Below are positions 11,647 through 22,673 of a stretch of DNA of 64,000 nt, in pieces. The position numbers and the translations under genes were made by a program. The stretch lies in the NCBI RefSeq assembly GCF_016808095.1, contig NC_068972.1, positions 39,463,029-39,527,028 on the forward strand, read 5' to 3'. The notes under the pieces were generated by a model, which was given only the letters and a program-made list of their open reading frames with translations, did no database searches and was not told the origin of the DNA. Numbering within the stretch: the first letter of the stretch is position 1; each line of letters begins with the position of its first letter. Source of the DNA: Vigna angularis. Its lineage: Eukaryota; Streptophyta; Magnoliopsida; Fabales; Fabaceae.

Positions 11647-12060
11647 AAAATCTCTGTAAATAAACATGTCGGACTAAACAATTCATTCTCTTTCGGAAAC
11701 ATCTTTTGTTGTCCAGTCAAATATATTAGACGGGAGGAAACAATAGCATCATGCAAACAAACAAAACATTGTTTTTTCTTGGAAACTTGGTGGTGATTAG
11801 TATTCAAACTCAACAACCAAGAAACCAATATAATAGGTGGTTTTCTGACGCTTTAAAGACAAATCTAATAGGCCAGTTTTCTCATATGCATGTGAAAAGA
11901 GGAAAAAAGACCTTGAATGTCTTAGCCGTAAGGAGACAAGTGGTTGTTGATATGAAAGAAGAACGAACACTTGAAGGGCAACAAAATTCAAACTAAAGGA
12001 TTTTGAACAGTTTATAGATTTAAGCATAGAATTCCGATTGAAGAGAGGGATGTGCATGAT
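11647..12060 (+). pseudogene. Small unknown gene-like locus, unit B copy
   Basis: This is the counterpart of the 5048-5424 locus. The TATA-like box is changed to CTGTAAATAAAC. An ATG at 11751 opens an 81-codon frame starting MQTNKTLFFLGNLVV and ending after EERTLEGQQNSN at 11996. Downstream, KDFEQF continues in another frame because of a one-base indel relative to unit A. The N-terminus is hydrophobic enough to be a weak signal peptide. The family is not recognised. With one copy stopped early and the other shifted, a relic is more likely than a working gene. Confidence 0.3.
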
Positions 12061-12186
12061 TAAGTTTTGCTATTCATCTAGTAAGAGAAAATTCATAATA
12101 TATAATTATGAAAGAAAAATATTGAAATATCATGTGTCTTAGAAATAAGTCATGAAATTGGACAACTTTAACATACGTTAGGTTTT

Positions 12187-13071
12187 CACTAGTGGAAAAA
12201 CAGTGTATAACGTCACACGTTTAATGTTTAACCACTAAATAACCAACGTTAAAAATGATCGGTGACAATTTTGTAAATAAATGCAATTATTAAATGTCGT
12301 TTAGAATTATAATTCGACGTAAGACGATATAAAACGTCGAATGCCTCAGCGTTAGACGTCAAAAGACCAGTGAATTCAATAAAAATTTGAGCGGGAGATT
12401 GAAAATTCATTCCCTTTATCTTATTGCGCGAGACCCTCTTCTCTGCTCAAACTTTTCTCGAATGAAGTTTGACGACCATCACATGTAATCTTTTTTCATT
12501 TGATACAAATGCATGTTAATTAACAACTTTAGATATGATTTTCGTTTGTTTTCACATATTATTTTCGTGTTCTTGTCCTTCATAGGCGCATTTTGCTTTC
12601 TCTCTCACTGGTGGCAACACTTTATTTCGATGAACCCACCTTTTAAAGGTTAGTTTTCGTTTTCGTTTTGAAGAACTTATTTGTTAAACTTGTTTATTGT
12701 TTTTTTTGTTGAATTTGTTTGTTGTTGTTTGGTTGAACTTGTTTGTTGTTGTTTGATTGAACTTGTTTTTTGTTTGATTGAACTTGTTTGTTGTTTGTTA
12801 TTATTATTTGTTGTTGATCCTATATTATCGTTGATAGTTCTGCTTTTCAGATTTTGTAGAGTTGTTAAATTAAAAAAAAAATTGATTAACGTCGTATATG
12901 TTCAAAATTCGATGTTAAATTAACGTCGAATATTGACAAAATTCGACGTTAAATTAACGTTAAATTTTGTAAATTCGACCTCAATTTAACGTCTCCCGAT
13001 ATGACGTCGTTCTCCAATTCGATGTGAAAGAGCAAAAACATTCGACGTTGTACGTTGTTTTTATACTAATG
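12187..13071. mobile_element. Non-autonomous CACTA element 2
   Basis: The left end is CACTAGTGGAAAAACAG. The right end, read inward, is CATTAGTATAAAAACA. A 3-bp target duplication TTT flanks it (12184-12186 and 13072-13074). Unit A shows the uninterrupted site (TTAAACTTTCTAATAAATTA near 5550). The interior resembles CACTA element 1 in inverted orientation, including the AACCCACCTTTTAAAGGTTA stretch and the GTTGAACTTGTTTG repeat, but lacks the six-unit array. No transposase is encoded. Confidence 0.87.
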
Positions 13072-13520
13072 TTTCTAATAAATTAAAAATGTATTACAAA
13101 AGTATAAATCGATGTCACTTAAACCAAATTGCATAAAAAATAAATATTAAACTAATAATAATTCAAATTTAGAATATTTTTTTTAACTTCAACCTGTATT
13201 ATATGGTGATAAAAAAATATATGACAAAAATACTATATTATTATATTATAGTAAATGAAATCTTTATATAATTACATTGATAAAATTATAATTATGATAA
13301 TGAGTTAAAAAATAAAAATAATTATATAAAATTATTAAAATTGTATTCTATACAATAAAAATAAACAACAAATAAAAATATTAAAAGAAAGTAAAAAATG
13401 ATTATTGTGTATTGTAGAAACAATTTGCTACATCAATAAATGAAATTGTACCATGAATAAATGAAATTATGTACAATGAAAACTGAATGTCTAATTAGGC
13501 ATATGATAAAATGGAAAAAT

Positions 13521-14138
13521 AACTTGAAAAATCTAAGAAAACTTTTCAAATATCAAGTTAGTCAAACTTTTGAAAAATAATAAAAATTGTTTTAGTAAAA
13601 TAACAGTTCTTCAAACAAACAAAAATTAAAGTTCAAAGAAAATAAGTTTCTTATATTACCTAACGAAAGCGTTTATGTGTTTGAACATTTAAAATTAAGA
13701 ATTAAACATTATCATGTAAAAAAACATTAAAAGATAGTAAAAATATTCCAATTTTGTTGTAATTGATGATACGTTGTTTGAACATAAGTGCATAAAGATT
13801 GTGATAAAAGGAGAAGTACTCATAGATGTAAGTAGAGTCGATGGATACATGACCATCTAAACAACTAGAAGGGAGAAAGAAATAATGTGTAACGTAAGAA
13901 AAAAATTATAAAACTAAAGACTAAAAATAATATATATATATATATATATATATATTTATTTATTTAAATGGAAATGAGATGAAAATAGAATAGGTAATAG
14001 AGCCAATATAGAGGTGAGAATCATAGGAATATGTATATATACAATCCTATTTTCATACTCAATGAAAAAAAATTGGATATTATCTAAAAGAACTAGAAAA
14101 AGAAAAAGAGAAATATAAAACTAAATATTAAGAGAATA

Positions 14139-14213
<75 letters not shown>

Positions 14214-14880
14214 GTTACCTGATAACTATATGTGTATTTATCCAAATAACTAGAAAAGAGAAAAGAATAATATCGTAACGAATGAAAAATAAGATTATAA
14301 AACTAAAAGATGAAAAAAAGTTCTTTAATTATGAATTAGTTCACAAAATAATCAAACAAAATAACTTCAATTAGTACACAATAACTTCAACTGTTACATA
14401 AAATAAACAAAAGTTCTTTAATTATGAATTAGTTAAATCACTGTTCCAAATCCCTTTGAATACTAGGTCAAACAATGATTCATCTATTACATAACATAGT
14501 ATCTATACTCATTCCTTCCTATTTGTTTATTACATTACAATATTAAATACTTACATAATTAATAATTTTAATTGAAAACCATTATAATAAAAAAAATAGA
14601 CAATTTTAAGTGGCAGCTGAGTTTTTGTAATCTTTTAGTTTGTCTTTCAATATATTATATCCGGAATATGAACTAAACAAAACAATAAGATACTCCCCAA
14701 ACTTATAGCTTTAATTGTTATCAAGCAAAAGATAATTTGGCGAATAAAGACATATAGTCGTAACAATTGAGAAGCAACTATATACATAATTGAATGAAAC
14801 ATAAGATTATACAAGTTTGTGTGCCGTGTACGTATTTACATATAAAAGCGAAAAGCTAAGATCTACGAATCCAAGAATGG
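13521..14880. other. AT-rich spacer downstream of LecRK copy 2
   Basis: I see no gene here. It contains (AT)n runs at about 13929-13954 and 14142-14210, and scattered A-rich sequence. A short near-repeat, AAGTTCTTTAATTATGAATTAGTT, occurs around 14318 and 14410 (24 bases, given in two parts by its key run TTCTTTAATTATG). Confidence 0.6.
14142..14210. repeat. (AT)n microsatellite
   Basis: About 69 bases of uninterrupted AT dinucleotide repeat in the spacer downstream of the second lectin receptor kinase gene. Confidence 0.95.
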
Positions 14881-14943
14881 TTCACAATCTTCAATTAATC
14901 AGGATAATCTTGATTAGTTCCCAGGTTTCTAAAAACGATTTCA

Positions 14944-16941
14944 TCATCTTCCAGTGATTTCAGTGAAAGGAGTGAGAGTTCCCTGGATGAGGGAGCTATC
15001 TTCAGCATCTTTGAAGGATGGAGGCATAGCAGGCCACATAAAAACTGGTCTTTCCTTAGGCACTTCAGGTGGAGGTGCTTCTCCATTCAGAACCTGAAGA
15101 ACTGTTCTCATTGATGGTCTTTTGTGTGGATTTGGATGGCAGCAAGCCAAACCAAGAACAAGAACACAGTCCACCTCTTCCTCCACAATCTCTTCCTTCT
15201 TCAACCTTGCATCAACAGCACCAACTACTTTTCCCTTCCCATACAAATCCCATACCCTATACACAATGCTGTTCTTGTACTCATCTTGTGCATACACATT
15301 CCCTGGCCTCTTTCCACACACTACTTCCAACACAAGAACCCCAAATGCATACACATCTGTCTCCACCGTTGCCCTCCCAATGAGAAACGTTTCTGGGGCC
15401 ATGTACCCGGGTGTGCCTGCAATCTCTTTTGTAGAGTGATGCGTTTCATTTCTCTTCTGAATTGTTCTAGCCAATCCAAAGTCTCCCAGCTTGGCATTGT
15501 AATCTGAGTCCAGCATTATGTTGCTGGCCTTGATGTCTCTGTGGAGAACCCTCTTCTCACACCCATCGTGAAGGTAGTCAAGTGCTTGAGCCACCCCATT
15601 AATCACTCTTCGCCTAGTTTCCCAGTCCAGTGTTTTAAAGTTATAATTATCACCACAATCTTTGTCACCAAAGAGGTACTTGTCTAGGCTTCCATTAGGC
15701 ATGAACTCGTACACAAGGAGAAGCTCTCTATTCTCATAGCACCAACCAGTGAGTTTCACCAAATTTCTATGGTGAAGGCTTCCGATTGTTGTCACTTCTG
15801 CTAAAAACTCTTGCTTCCCTTGGCGTGAGTTTTTGGAAACTCTCTTTACAGCTACCTCTTTATTTTCCAGTAGCCCCTTATACACAGTTCCAAACCCGCC
15901 TTGTCCAAGCTTGTTTTGAAGGCTGAATCCACCAGTTGCTTTCGTTAGTTCCATTAGCCTAAACTTCTTTGGAGACATAGAGGAATATTTAATCTGATCC
16001 TCTATCCTTGGATATGCATCTTCTGGCCCCTCCATATGGCGAATCTTTTGCCGGCGCAAGAACAAAATCACCAACCCACCAATGATAATTAAAACAATCA
16101 CGACTGGAACGGCAACATAAACCCACAAGAGACTTTTGTCATCATCTCTTATATCATCCCCACTGAATTCCCACGATCTGACACTGTTCCGCTGCGTGTA
16201 GTTACTTGTTGAGGCCGAGAAACCAATGTAAACCTCCTTTTGAAGAAAGGAAGACAAATTAAGAGGTGGAGATACCAAGAGGGTCTCCATGGATTCTTCA
16301 GAAGTTCCACTCATGGCACCAAAAACTGATATTGTGTCATTAATGTATTGAATGTGAATTTTGACATCTTGACCTGAAGATAGATTGAGCCGATTGTTCA
16401 TTAACGAAACCTGTTGGATGGAGTTGATGCTGTTTATGTTGATGCCAACGTGATTGTCAGGGCCATCTTCTTTGAAACTGTGTCTTGTGTCAAACTCCAC
16501 CGCTACAATACCAGGCTGTGAAGTTCCATTGGAAGTAGCATTTACAATACCAAGCCATTGTCCATCACTGTTTTCTGGGATAGTCCTATCTGAAGTTAAG
16601 ATAAAGGCCAAGCCTTCACCACCAGGGGTAGTTTCTGGAGTTATGTGGAGCACAAAAGTGGTGTTGAAGGAAGCTATTTGGTTTTGGTTGTTCTTCTCTT
16701 TCCAAAGCTGGTATGGCTTTATGTAGAAAACACGTCCAGAATAATGATCTATGGGATCTATAATATCAGGGGTGACTATGATTGCATCAAATAATATACT
16801 TGAACTCTTGCTCAGCCATAGATTAGAGTCATCTGGGAAGAAAGGGAAGTTGAACTGAAAACAGGAAACTTTGGTGAGGGCAATGGTAACGAAGAAGAGT
16901 GTAGCTGCATATTGATATTTGACTAACCAAGGGAGGTGCAT
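14944..16941 (-). CDS. L-type lectin-domain receptor kinase, copy 2 (complete, intronless)
   Basis: A 665-residue receptor kinase. Order of parts: signal peptide (1-27), legume-lectin domain (29-263, VAVEFDT at 146-152, several N-X-S/T sites), membrane span (about 272-295, then RRQK stop-transfer), and kinase domain (about 335-620) with GQGGFG 346-351, Lys366, HRDIKASN 467-474 (an RD kinase), DFGLA 487-491 and APE 515-517. A longer frame would start at 17031, adding 30 residues. I reject it because that ATG lies only about 10 bases past the TATA box (17041-17050), upstream of the likely transcription start, and because the shorter start opens directly on a signal peptide matching copy 1. The lack of introns is typical of this family. 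It likely sits in the plasma membrane; ligand unknown. Confidence 0.95.
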   Translation of the reverse strand: MHLPWLVKYQYAATLFFVTIALTKVSCFQFNFPFFPDDSNLWLSKSSSILFDAIIVTPDIIDPIDHYSGRVFYIKPYQLWKEKNNQNQIASFNTTFVLHITPETTPGGEGLAFILTSDRTIPENSDGQWLGIVNATSNGTSQPGIVAVEFDTRHSFKEDGPDNHVGININSINSIQQVSLMNNRLNLSSGQDVKIHIQYINDTISVFGAMSGTSEESMETLLVSPPLNLSSFLQKEVYIGFSASTSNYTQRNSVRSWEFSGDDIRDDDKSLLWVYVAVPVVIVLIIIGGLVILFLRRQKIRHMEGPEDAYPRIEDQIKYSSMSPKKFRLMELTKATGGFSLQNKLGQGGFGTVYKGLLENKEVAVKRVSKNSRQGKQEFLAEVTTIGSLHHRNLVKLTGWCYENRELLLVYEFMPNGSLDKYLFGDKDCGDNYNFKTLDWETRRRVINGVAQALDYLHDGCEKRVLHRDIKASNIMLDSDYNAKLGDFGLARTIQKRNETHHSTKEIAGTPGYMAPETFLIGRATVETDVYAFGVLVLEVVCGKRPGNVYAQDEYKNSIVYRVWDLYGKGKVVGAVDARLKKEEIVEEEVDCVLVLGLACCHPNPHKRPSMRTVLQVLNGEAPPPEVPKERPVFMWPAMPPSFKDAEDSSLIQGTLTPFTEITGR

Positions 16942-17040
16942 ATTTCTGTTTTGAAAGCTTGATTTTTGAAGGGTCGCCAAAAAGGGATTAATTGAAGACC
17001 TATTCTGAGTTCTAAAATCTTTATGATGCATCTTTCCTTT

Positions 17041-17050
17041 GTTTATATAA
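17041..17050 (-). promoter_or_regulatory. TATA box of LecRK copy 2
   Basis: TTATATAAAC on the minus strand, about 100 bases before the chosen ATG at 16941. The matching box of copy 1 is at 1757-1766. Its position argues against translation from the upstream in-frame ATG at 17031. Confidence 0.6.
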
Positions 17051-17943
17051 ATCTTGTATATATATACTTGGGTAGGGTCAATTGATTCTTTTTTTTTAAT
17101 TATATAAACATTGCCTCTTTAGGTTATTCTTTTCTGAGAAAGTTCTTGTTTCCGCGTTTTGTGGAATGAAAAAGAAGAAAAAGAAAGGTGATGTTATATA
17201 TTAAAACAATATTATAGCACTTAAAGTGCCTGCGGAATATTAGGTTTGTCAAACATTAAAATAAGTTGCATAAGGACTATGAAGACGTTATGAAATTGTA
17301 AAGATCAGTTAGTTTATCTTAAAGAAAGGTTGATTGGAAAGGTAAAAGTCTTGGTCTGTAATTGGCGCAGATTAAAAAATATATTAAGTTTACTAAAAGT
17401 GCATAATGAAACACTAGTGGAGTGCTTGTGTAAATATTTATGAGTAAGTTATTTCAACGTAAAAGAAAATTCAGTGAAATTATTTTCATGTAACATATTA
17501 ACATCTTTGGAAAAGACTGGAAAAAGTTTAAAATAGCTTATACAATATCATAAACTATTCTTTATAGCTTCTCAAAGATTTTACACAAGTTGAGTTTGTA
17601 CTTCATGAGTATTCCGAAGGCATTTATCACTTGTGATCGGTGTTTCATCTATGATTTTAACGATTTTAACGTTGTATATGCTACTAATTAACCCTTTCAG
17701 TTAACAAAAGTCAAGTCAAATTGTCATGTTCCACTGAACCTACCTAGAGTTTGCCTTCAACACAATATTCAGTCACAAATCAACTAGTTTGAATATAAAT
17801 ACAATATTGACTTTTTCTTTGCTTTTGCTTTAATCTTCACGCATCATATATAACAATATATAAAATAATAAGTTCGATGGGAAAAAAATGACTTTTCAAT
17901 GAATAAATCATCAAGTTGTATTTATCAATACCAAAATCACTTT
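17051..17943. repeat. Upstream flank of LecRK copy 2, duplicated at 1767-2803
   Basis: AT-rich and non-coding, collinear with the flank of copy 1 but with deletions. The last clear match is ATACCAAAATCAC near 17930-17941, which marks the outer edge of the kinase duplication on this side. Confidence 0.75.
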
Positions 17944-18200
17944 TCTGAATAATTTAGGTTGGGAATTCAAGTGTGAATCCAAGTTCCAGGATAGAGATAA
18001 AAAAGTAAAACATTGTATAAAGATGAAAGACACACTAACTTATTCTCTTGAGGTTTTGGATAGAGAATGGTGTCAATCACTTATGTGGTTGGACTTAGAT
18101 TTCATTGGTGTTTAAGTCTCCTCGGTGTCTAGAAAAAAAAGATAAAGTCTCTAGTACCCGAGAATATGAATTTACATATTAGGTTATTACAAATTATTTA

Positions 18201-18478
18201 GACTTTGTTCACTTGAATGGATCTGAGGGAGAGTGCTTGAAGGGATTTGAAGGTAAATTTTATTGTTTATTTGAGTGAATTTGGAGGTAAATGAGAGTGG
18301 ATTTGGAAGTAAATTTTTTTAATTTGTCACGTCAATCAAATCTTACACTAATTCTCACAAACTTTACTTCCAAATTCACTGTCACTTATCTCCAAATCCA
18401 CTCAAATAAACAATAAAAAAATTTAGTTTCAAATCCCCTCAATCACTCTCTTTCAAATTTATTCAAGTGAAGAAGGTC
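18201..18478. mobile_element. Foldback MITE, PIF/Harbinger (Tourist)-like
   Basis: The first and last ~120 bases are imperfect inverted repeats. The outer ends read GACTTTGTTCACTTGAA and, inward from the right, GACCTTCTTCACTTGAA. A TTA target duplication flanks it (18198-18200 and 18479-18481), the size and sequence typical of Harbinger/Tourist elements. It is 278 bases long with no coding capacity, and lies in the upstream region of LecRK copy 2. Confidence 0.8.
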
Positions 18479-18525
18479 TTAATCTAACCATTAATATTTA
18501 TATACTCAATATAATCTATAAATAA

Positions 18526-18794
18526 AGATGAAGGGTGGAAGTTCTTTGTGGCAGACAGAATCTCCTTCAGATGAAATTTATGTGGAGCATTAGATTAGCA
18601 TTTAACTTCAAGCTCCCTTGTCCCTTTTTGTGTTCATTTCTCCGATACAATGCACCAGCAAGCTCACTTATTCCTCCAACCACAATTATTGGACTCAATA
18701 TCCATAACCATAATAGATTTATGGGATCCTTCTCAACATACTCCTTACTGATAAATAACATGATCTTATTTTGTTTATATGAGTATATATTCAT
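18526..18794 (-). pseudogene. Receptor-kinase fragment: membrane span and juxtamembrane piece, frameshifted
   Basis: The minus strand reads a hydrophobic span, LLWLWILSPIIVVGG, then a basic stop-transfer YRRNEHKKGQ. After a one-base frame change near 18581 it continues as FHLKEILSATKNFHPSS, the sequence type that precedes the kinase domain in many plant receptor kinases (the ATxNF motif). No kinase domain follows, as the frame ends at AT-rich DNA beside the MITE. A splice-acceptor-like TTATCAG precedes it on the minus strand. It is a broken fragment of a receptor kinase related to, but not a copy of, the neighbouring lectin kinases. The subfamily is not certain. Confidence 0.5.
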
Positions 18795-19900
18795 GTGAAA
18801 ACTAAAATGTTAAAAAATACATTTTAAATCTAATTTAATTTTATAAAACTGATTTATAAGATAAAGTTTATATTTATTTTGAATGATTCCATAACGAGTA
18901 AAAATGTCTAACAAATTTCACTAGAATATTATAATGATCGGGATATTGCAAAAGAATACTGTAATGTGGACTTTTATGAAATATAAAACAACTGCAAAAT
19001 TGTTCCTCTATGCGAAAACGAAATTGAGTGGTGTCTACCTCTTCGGACGAGGCTTCCGATACAATCAATTCAACGTTGCTAATCCTTTATTCCAATGCTT
19101 AGCCTCAAAGTAAACAGTAACAACAAATGAAAGCATGACATGAGCGTGATTTTTGGCATGTAGCAATAAATAAGAGCTATGGTTTCAACTTCATTGACCG
19201 GTCTAAAGATGACTCACCTTAAATATTCCTACATTCATTCGTGTAAAAACTGTTGGGGTCATTAATCAATCTCTTGTATATTTCTCTCCATTTCACAGGA
19301 CAAGTATTTTATTTTCGTAACCTAATCAAATAGTTTTAAATAAATCAAATAACTAATTATGTTATATTAATTTTATTTTAATAAACAAAAGGTTACAACT
19401 GTTTATACAACTACTATTACCAATTTCAATAGATGAAAATGTAACACTTCTACGTTAAAAATAAATAATAAGGAAAATCTTGTATTTTTTAAATTGAAAG
19501 ACTTGATTAAACAATTTATTAATAAGGAAATTAAATTGAACCAAAAACCAAAATAAATAATAAGAAAAAAGTAATTAAATCCATAAATATATAGTTGTAC
19601 AAGCACAAATTCATGCATGAATACATATATGTAGGCTTGACAAGAGGAATAAGTTTAACCATAATGATATTTTGACTATTTTTTTAACAACCATTTAACT
19701 TTGTTATGTGTGATGTGTCATGTATTGATTGGTCCATATGGCTGAAATTAAAATAAATTAAAAATGACGTGGAAATTCCAAAATTAGGGATTTTATAATC
19801 GTATTTTTTCCTTTTTTGTTTCAAAATTTTATTTGAAAGTTGCAAAAGGTTGTATGAGTTCAACCACGGTTGCAACAATCACGGGAGTTTGCAACCACCT
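18795..19900. other. Intergenic, no gene seen
   Basis: AT-rich sequence with short reading frames of no recognisable family. Confidence 0.5.
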
Positions 19901-19911
19901 ATTTTCCATGA

Positions 19912-20200
19912 TTCGTTTCACTTTTCGTTGGTTTTGAAGCACCATTGAAACATCATTGGACGACCAAACTATCATTAATGTGAGTTTTTGAGGTTCCTAT
20001 GCTTCATTTCGGAGTTCGCAACCATTTGCGGTTGTCGTCGTTCATTTCACCTTGCATTGGTTTCGAACAACCATTGAAACACCATTGAAACATTGAACCA
20101 CCATTGACGTGAGTTTTTGTGGTTGTCGCCGTTCATTTCGACTTGGGTTGGTTTCGAAGCACCATTGAAACATTAAGCACCATTGTTGTTGTTGAGGTTT
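19912..20200. repeat. Degenerate tandem repeat of about 100 bases
   Basis: Three imperfect units share TTCATTTC (or TTCGTTTC), then CTTxxxTTGGTTT, GAAGCACCATTGAAACA and GTGAGTTTTTG. GC content and codon-like texture are higher than in the surroundings, but no frame stays open across the units. It may be the terminal part of a transposon; no ends were found. Confidence 0.6.
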
Positions 20201-22670
20201 CAATTTTGCTTTCTTGTTCTTGTTCAGTTATTTGGAATTTTTTTCAATTTTTTCATTTTTTTATGATTTAGGGTTGTTGTTGGTGTAAAGTTTCGATTTT
20301 GTTTTTTTACACGAACTTATTTTTTGTACAATGTTTCATTTTACAGCAATGGATTTCATTCCACAACAAGGTGAATCGTTATGAAGAGAACAAAACATTC
20401 TTCCAAGTACAACACGTGCACACTCCAATCCAACCCAACATGTAACTTTTTAGTGTTGATTTTTTTCATTAAAATATATGTTCCTTTCATTGAAGTAGTA
20501 CAAGATTATTTGTATTTTGGACTTTGTTTGATGCATGTATGATTGTGGAGTTATTGTTATGAAATATATGGAGTTGTAAGATGATGTTGATAAATACGAA
20601 GAGAAAATCATGTTCAATTATACAAGTGTAAGTAATCAGACTTCTTATACTTTGGACCTTTGATAAAAAATTGGGCATTTTCTTAATTCTTTTTGCGTCT
20701 GATTGTTTTCAGGAAGAACACCAACACTTTAAGGAGAAGTTTGTTTGTGATTGGATTCTGGATAATGACAATGTCCGCAGAGACGAAGTGTTGCAACAAT
20801 TAGGGTTGTTATAGATGTTATTGTGGAATTAAGAGTGTTGCAATGTCGATTGTGGTTTTCTTCCATTATGTATTACGTATTTAACACTTACGAGTTTGAT
20901 AACCTATTCATTACCTTTAAAGTACATAATTGTTGTTACATAATTACATTTAATGATAATAAAATTGTAATTTCCTTTATTTCAGTGTTACTTTGAATAT
21001 CATCCTGCATATGAAGATGAGAAAGAGCATTTTATGTGCTACACATTTTTCTATAATAGGGTTCTAGTTGTTGGTGACTTCTTATTTTTAGTATAGTCCC
21101 CACCAAATCTGGATGTTTATTTTGTTGGGAAATTTTGTGCTCATAATTACCACCACCTATTTGTTTACCGAGGTTGAAGTTGTTTGCGCATTTAGTTGTG
21201 AATGAAAATTGATGTCATGAACTGTGGTGACCTCTATGTGTACAAGTTTAGTTGTAGGTCCCCAATTATTTGATCCTTTGTGCCCACCCAATTGTGCAAT
21301 AAGAGTTTTATAGATTTTGGTTGGTTGGTGATGAAGTTGGTTAAAAATATGCTCATCATTGCCTAAAGATAAGTTGGTTGTGCATAAATTTGTTAAAGAA
21401 TATGATGGACGCTACTCCAGGATGTGCAGAAGAAGCTCCACAACTCAGAGAATTGGCAGCGGATGAAAGGAAACAGTGGAGGTTCAGAGCGCACTCAAGG
21501 TGTTTGTGAAATTGTCTGGTGGTGTTTGAATGGATGTTTTGGTAGATCTCTAACTCAGTAGGCTTTCCAAAGGGGAAAGAAGCTAGAGGAGGTGCTAGAT
21601 AACAAAGCACAGAGGTGAACTTGAGAGTAATAGCTGGAAATTGGCAGCATTTCTTTACTTCAATTCAAGTTACCATTACAAAGGATTTGGCTTCTCTTGA
21701 AGAGAAACATGCCTAGCAAGCTACTGGACATATTAGCAATGTACATGAAGCTCTATAAGAAGTGTGCAGGAGAAGCTATACAGTTGGCCACATGTTACAT
21801 ACGGTAAACATTGAAAACATGCTTTAAAAGAAAGCGGAAACGTTGGTTTGCTTGGTTGGCCGTATGTTGTATATGAGCTTTGCTTTTCCAATCCAAAAAG
21901 CACTTCCTTTCTTCCTTTCTTTACCTCCTTTGCTTCCCTTAGCTCACCAAGCTTCTTTGCTTGATTGGCCTCCACTCTTATTAGTGACCTATAAAACAAG
22001 ATAAATGTATTTAGTTAAAGAGAACATTCTAAGACTTAGAAAGAAAAGATCAAGTCCTTATTCAACTCCCTTTCTTAGTCTTAGTGTTAAGTTGATACTT
22101 CTTTGGATAGGAAGTCCCTAAAGGGATTGCCATCAAAATATTTTTTCCACTTAAAAATATTGTATAAGCCATCACCAAAGCCACCACAAAAGCATTTTCA
22201 GTGGCTATCTCTAATGTCCACCCGTCCACTACCTCATGCTTATGCAAAATCTGCACCACCAACTTCCCCTTCCAAACCACGCTTCTCCTTCTCGACTTCG
22301 CAGTCCTCTACCACCTCATCTCATCGTCTACTCCTGCAGTGCTGCTCGTGCCTGCAAAATCTCCCTGCTAAGCGCCTTGACCAAGTTTCTTGGGTTTCTT
22401 TACTCTTGACAAAAGAGAAGAATAAAAGGGAATACAATACATTCTGATGTGTTCCCAAACTTGTCACACAACATGATCACACCTACATTTTGATTTAAAC
22501 AAAAGAAAGAGAATGATTTAAGGTGGGAAGGAGAGATTAGGTGAAGAAGGAGTCCAAGTGTAAGGGAAACAAGGTGTATGTGAGTTTTGGATTACATTTT
22601 GGAATACATATATGGAAGAAATATCCAAACCTCAAAATATATTCAGAACATCCAATTTATATAGATTATG
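20201..22670. other. Gene-poor region with possible decayed coding debris
   Basis: Several stretches look less AT-rich than the background (about 20700-20810, 21400-21720 and 21780-22400) and hold short frames such as EEHQHFKEKFVCDWI near 20714 and TPGCAEEAPQLRELA near 21415 on the plus strand, and VVQILHKHEVVDGWTLE near 22210-22260 on the minus strand. Each is soon closed by stops. I recognise no family. Decayed transposon or pseudogene material is likeliest. Confidence 0.35.
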
Positions 22671-22673
22671 GAT

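Larger units (their letters stand above)
5990..13520. repeat. Intergenic tandem duplication, unit B (enlarged by transposons)
   Basis: Direct repeat of unit A. Collinear segments are about 6070-7308, 8894-9009, 11364-12186 and 13072-13515. They are separated by a CACTA element (7309-8893), a mixed transposon block (9010-11363) and a second CACTA element (12187-13071). The mixed block also replaced about 320 bases present in unit A. Unit B is therefore some 4.6 kb longer than A. Confidence 0.75.

Noticed and set aside
12681..12923. 80-codon Cys/Leu-rich frame resembling a secreted cysteine-rich peptide
   Set aside because: It is the reverse orientation of the same CAA repeat in CACTA element 2.
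15069..15507. Plus-strand frames of 104-127 codons opposite LecRK copy 2
   Set aside because: They lie antisense to a conserved kinase domain; their openness follows from the codon use of the real gene.
16942..17031. Extra 30 N-terminal residues on LecRK copy 2
   Set aside because: The upstream ATG lies between the TATA box and the likely transcription start, is closed by a stop in copy 1, and would bury the signal peptide.
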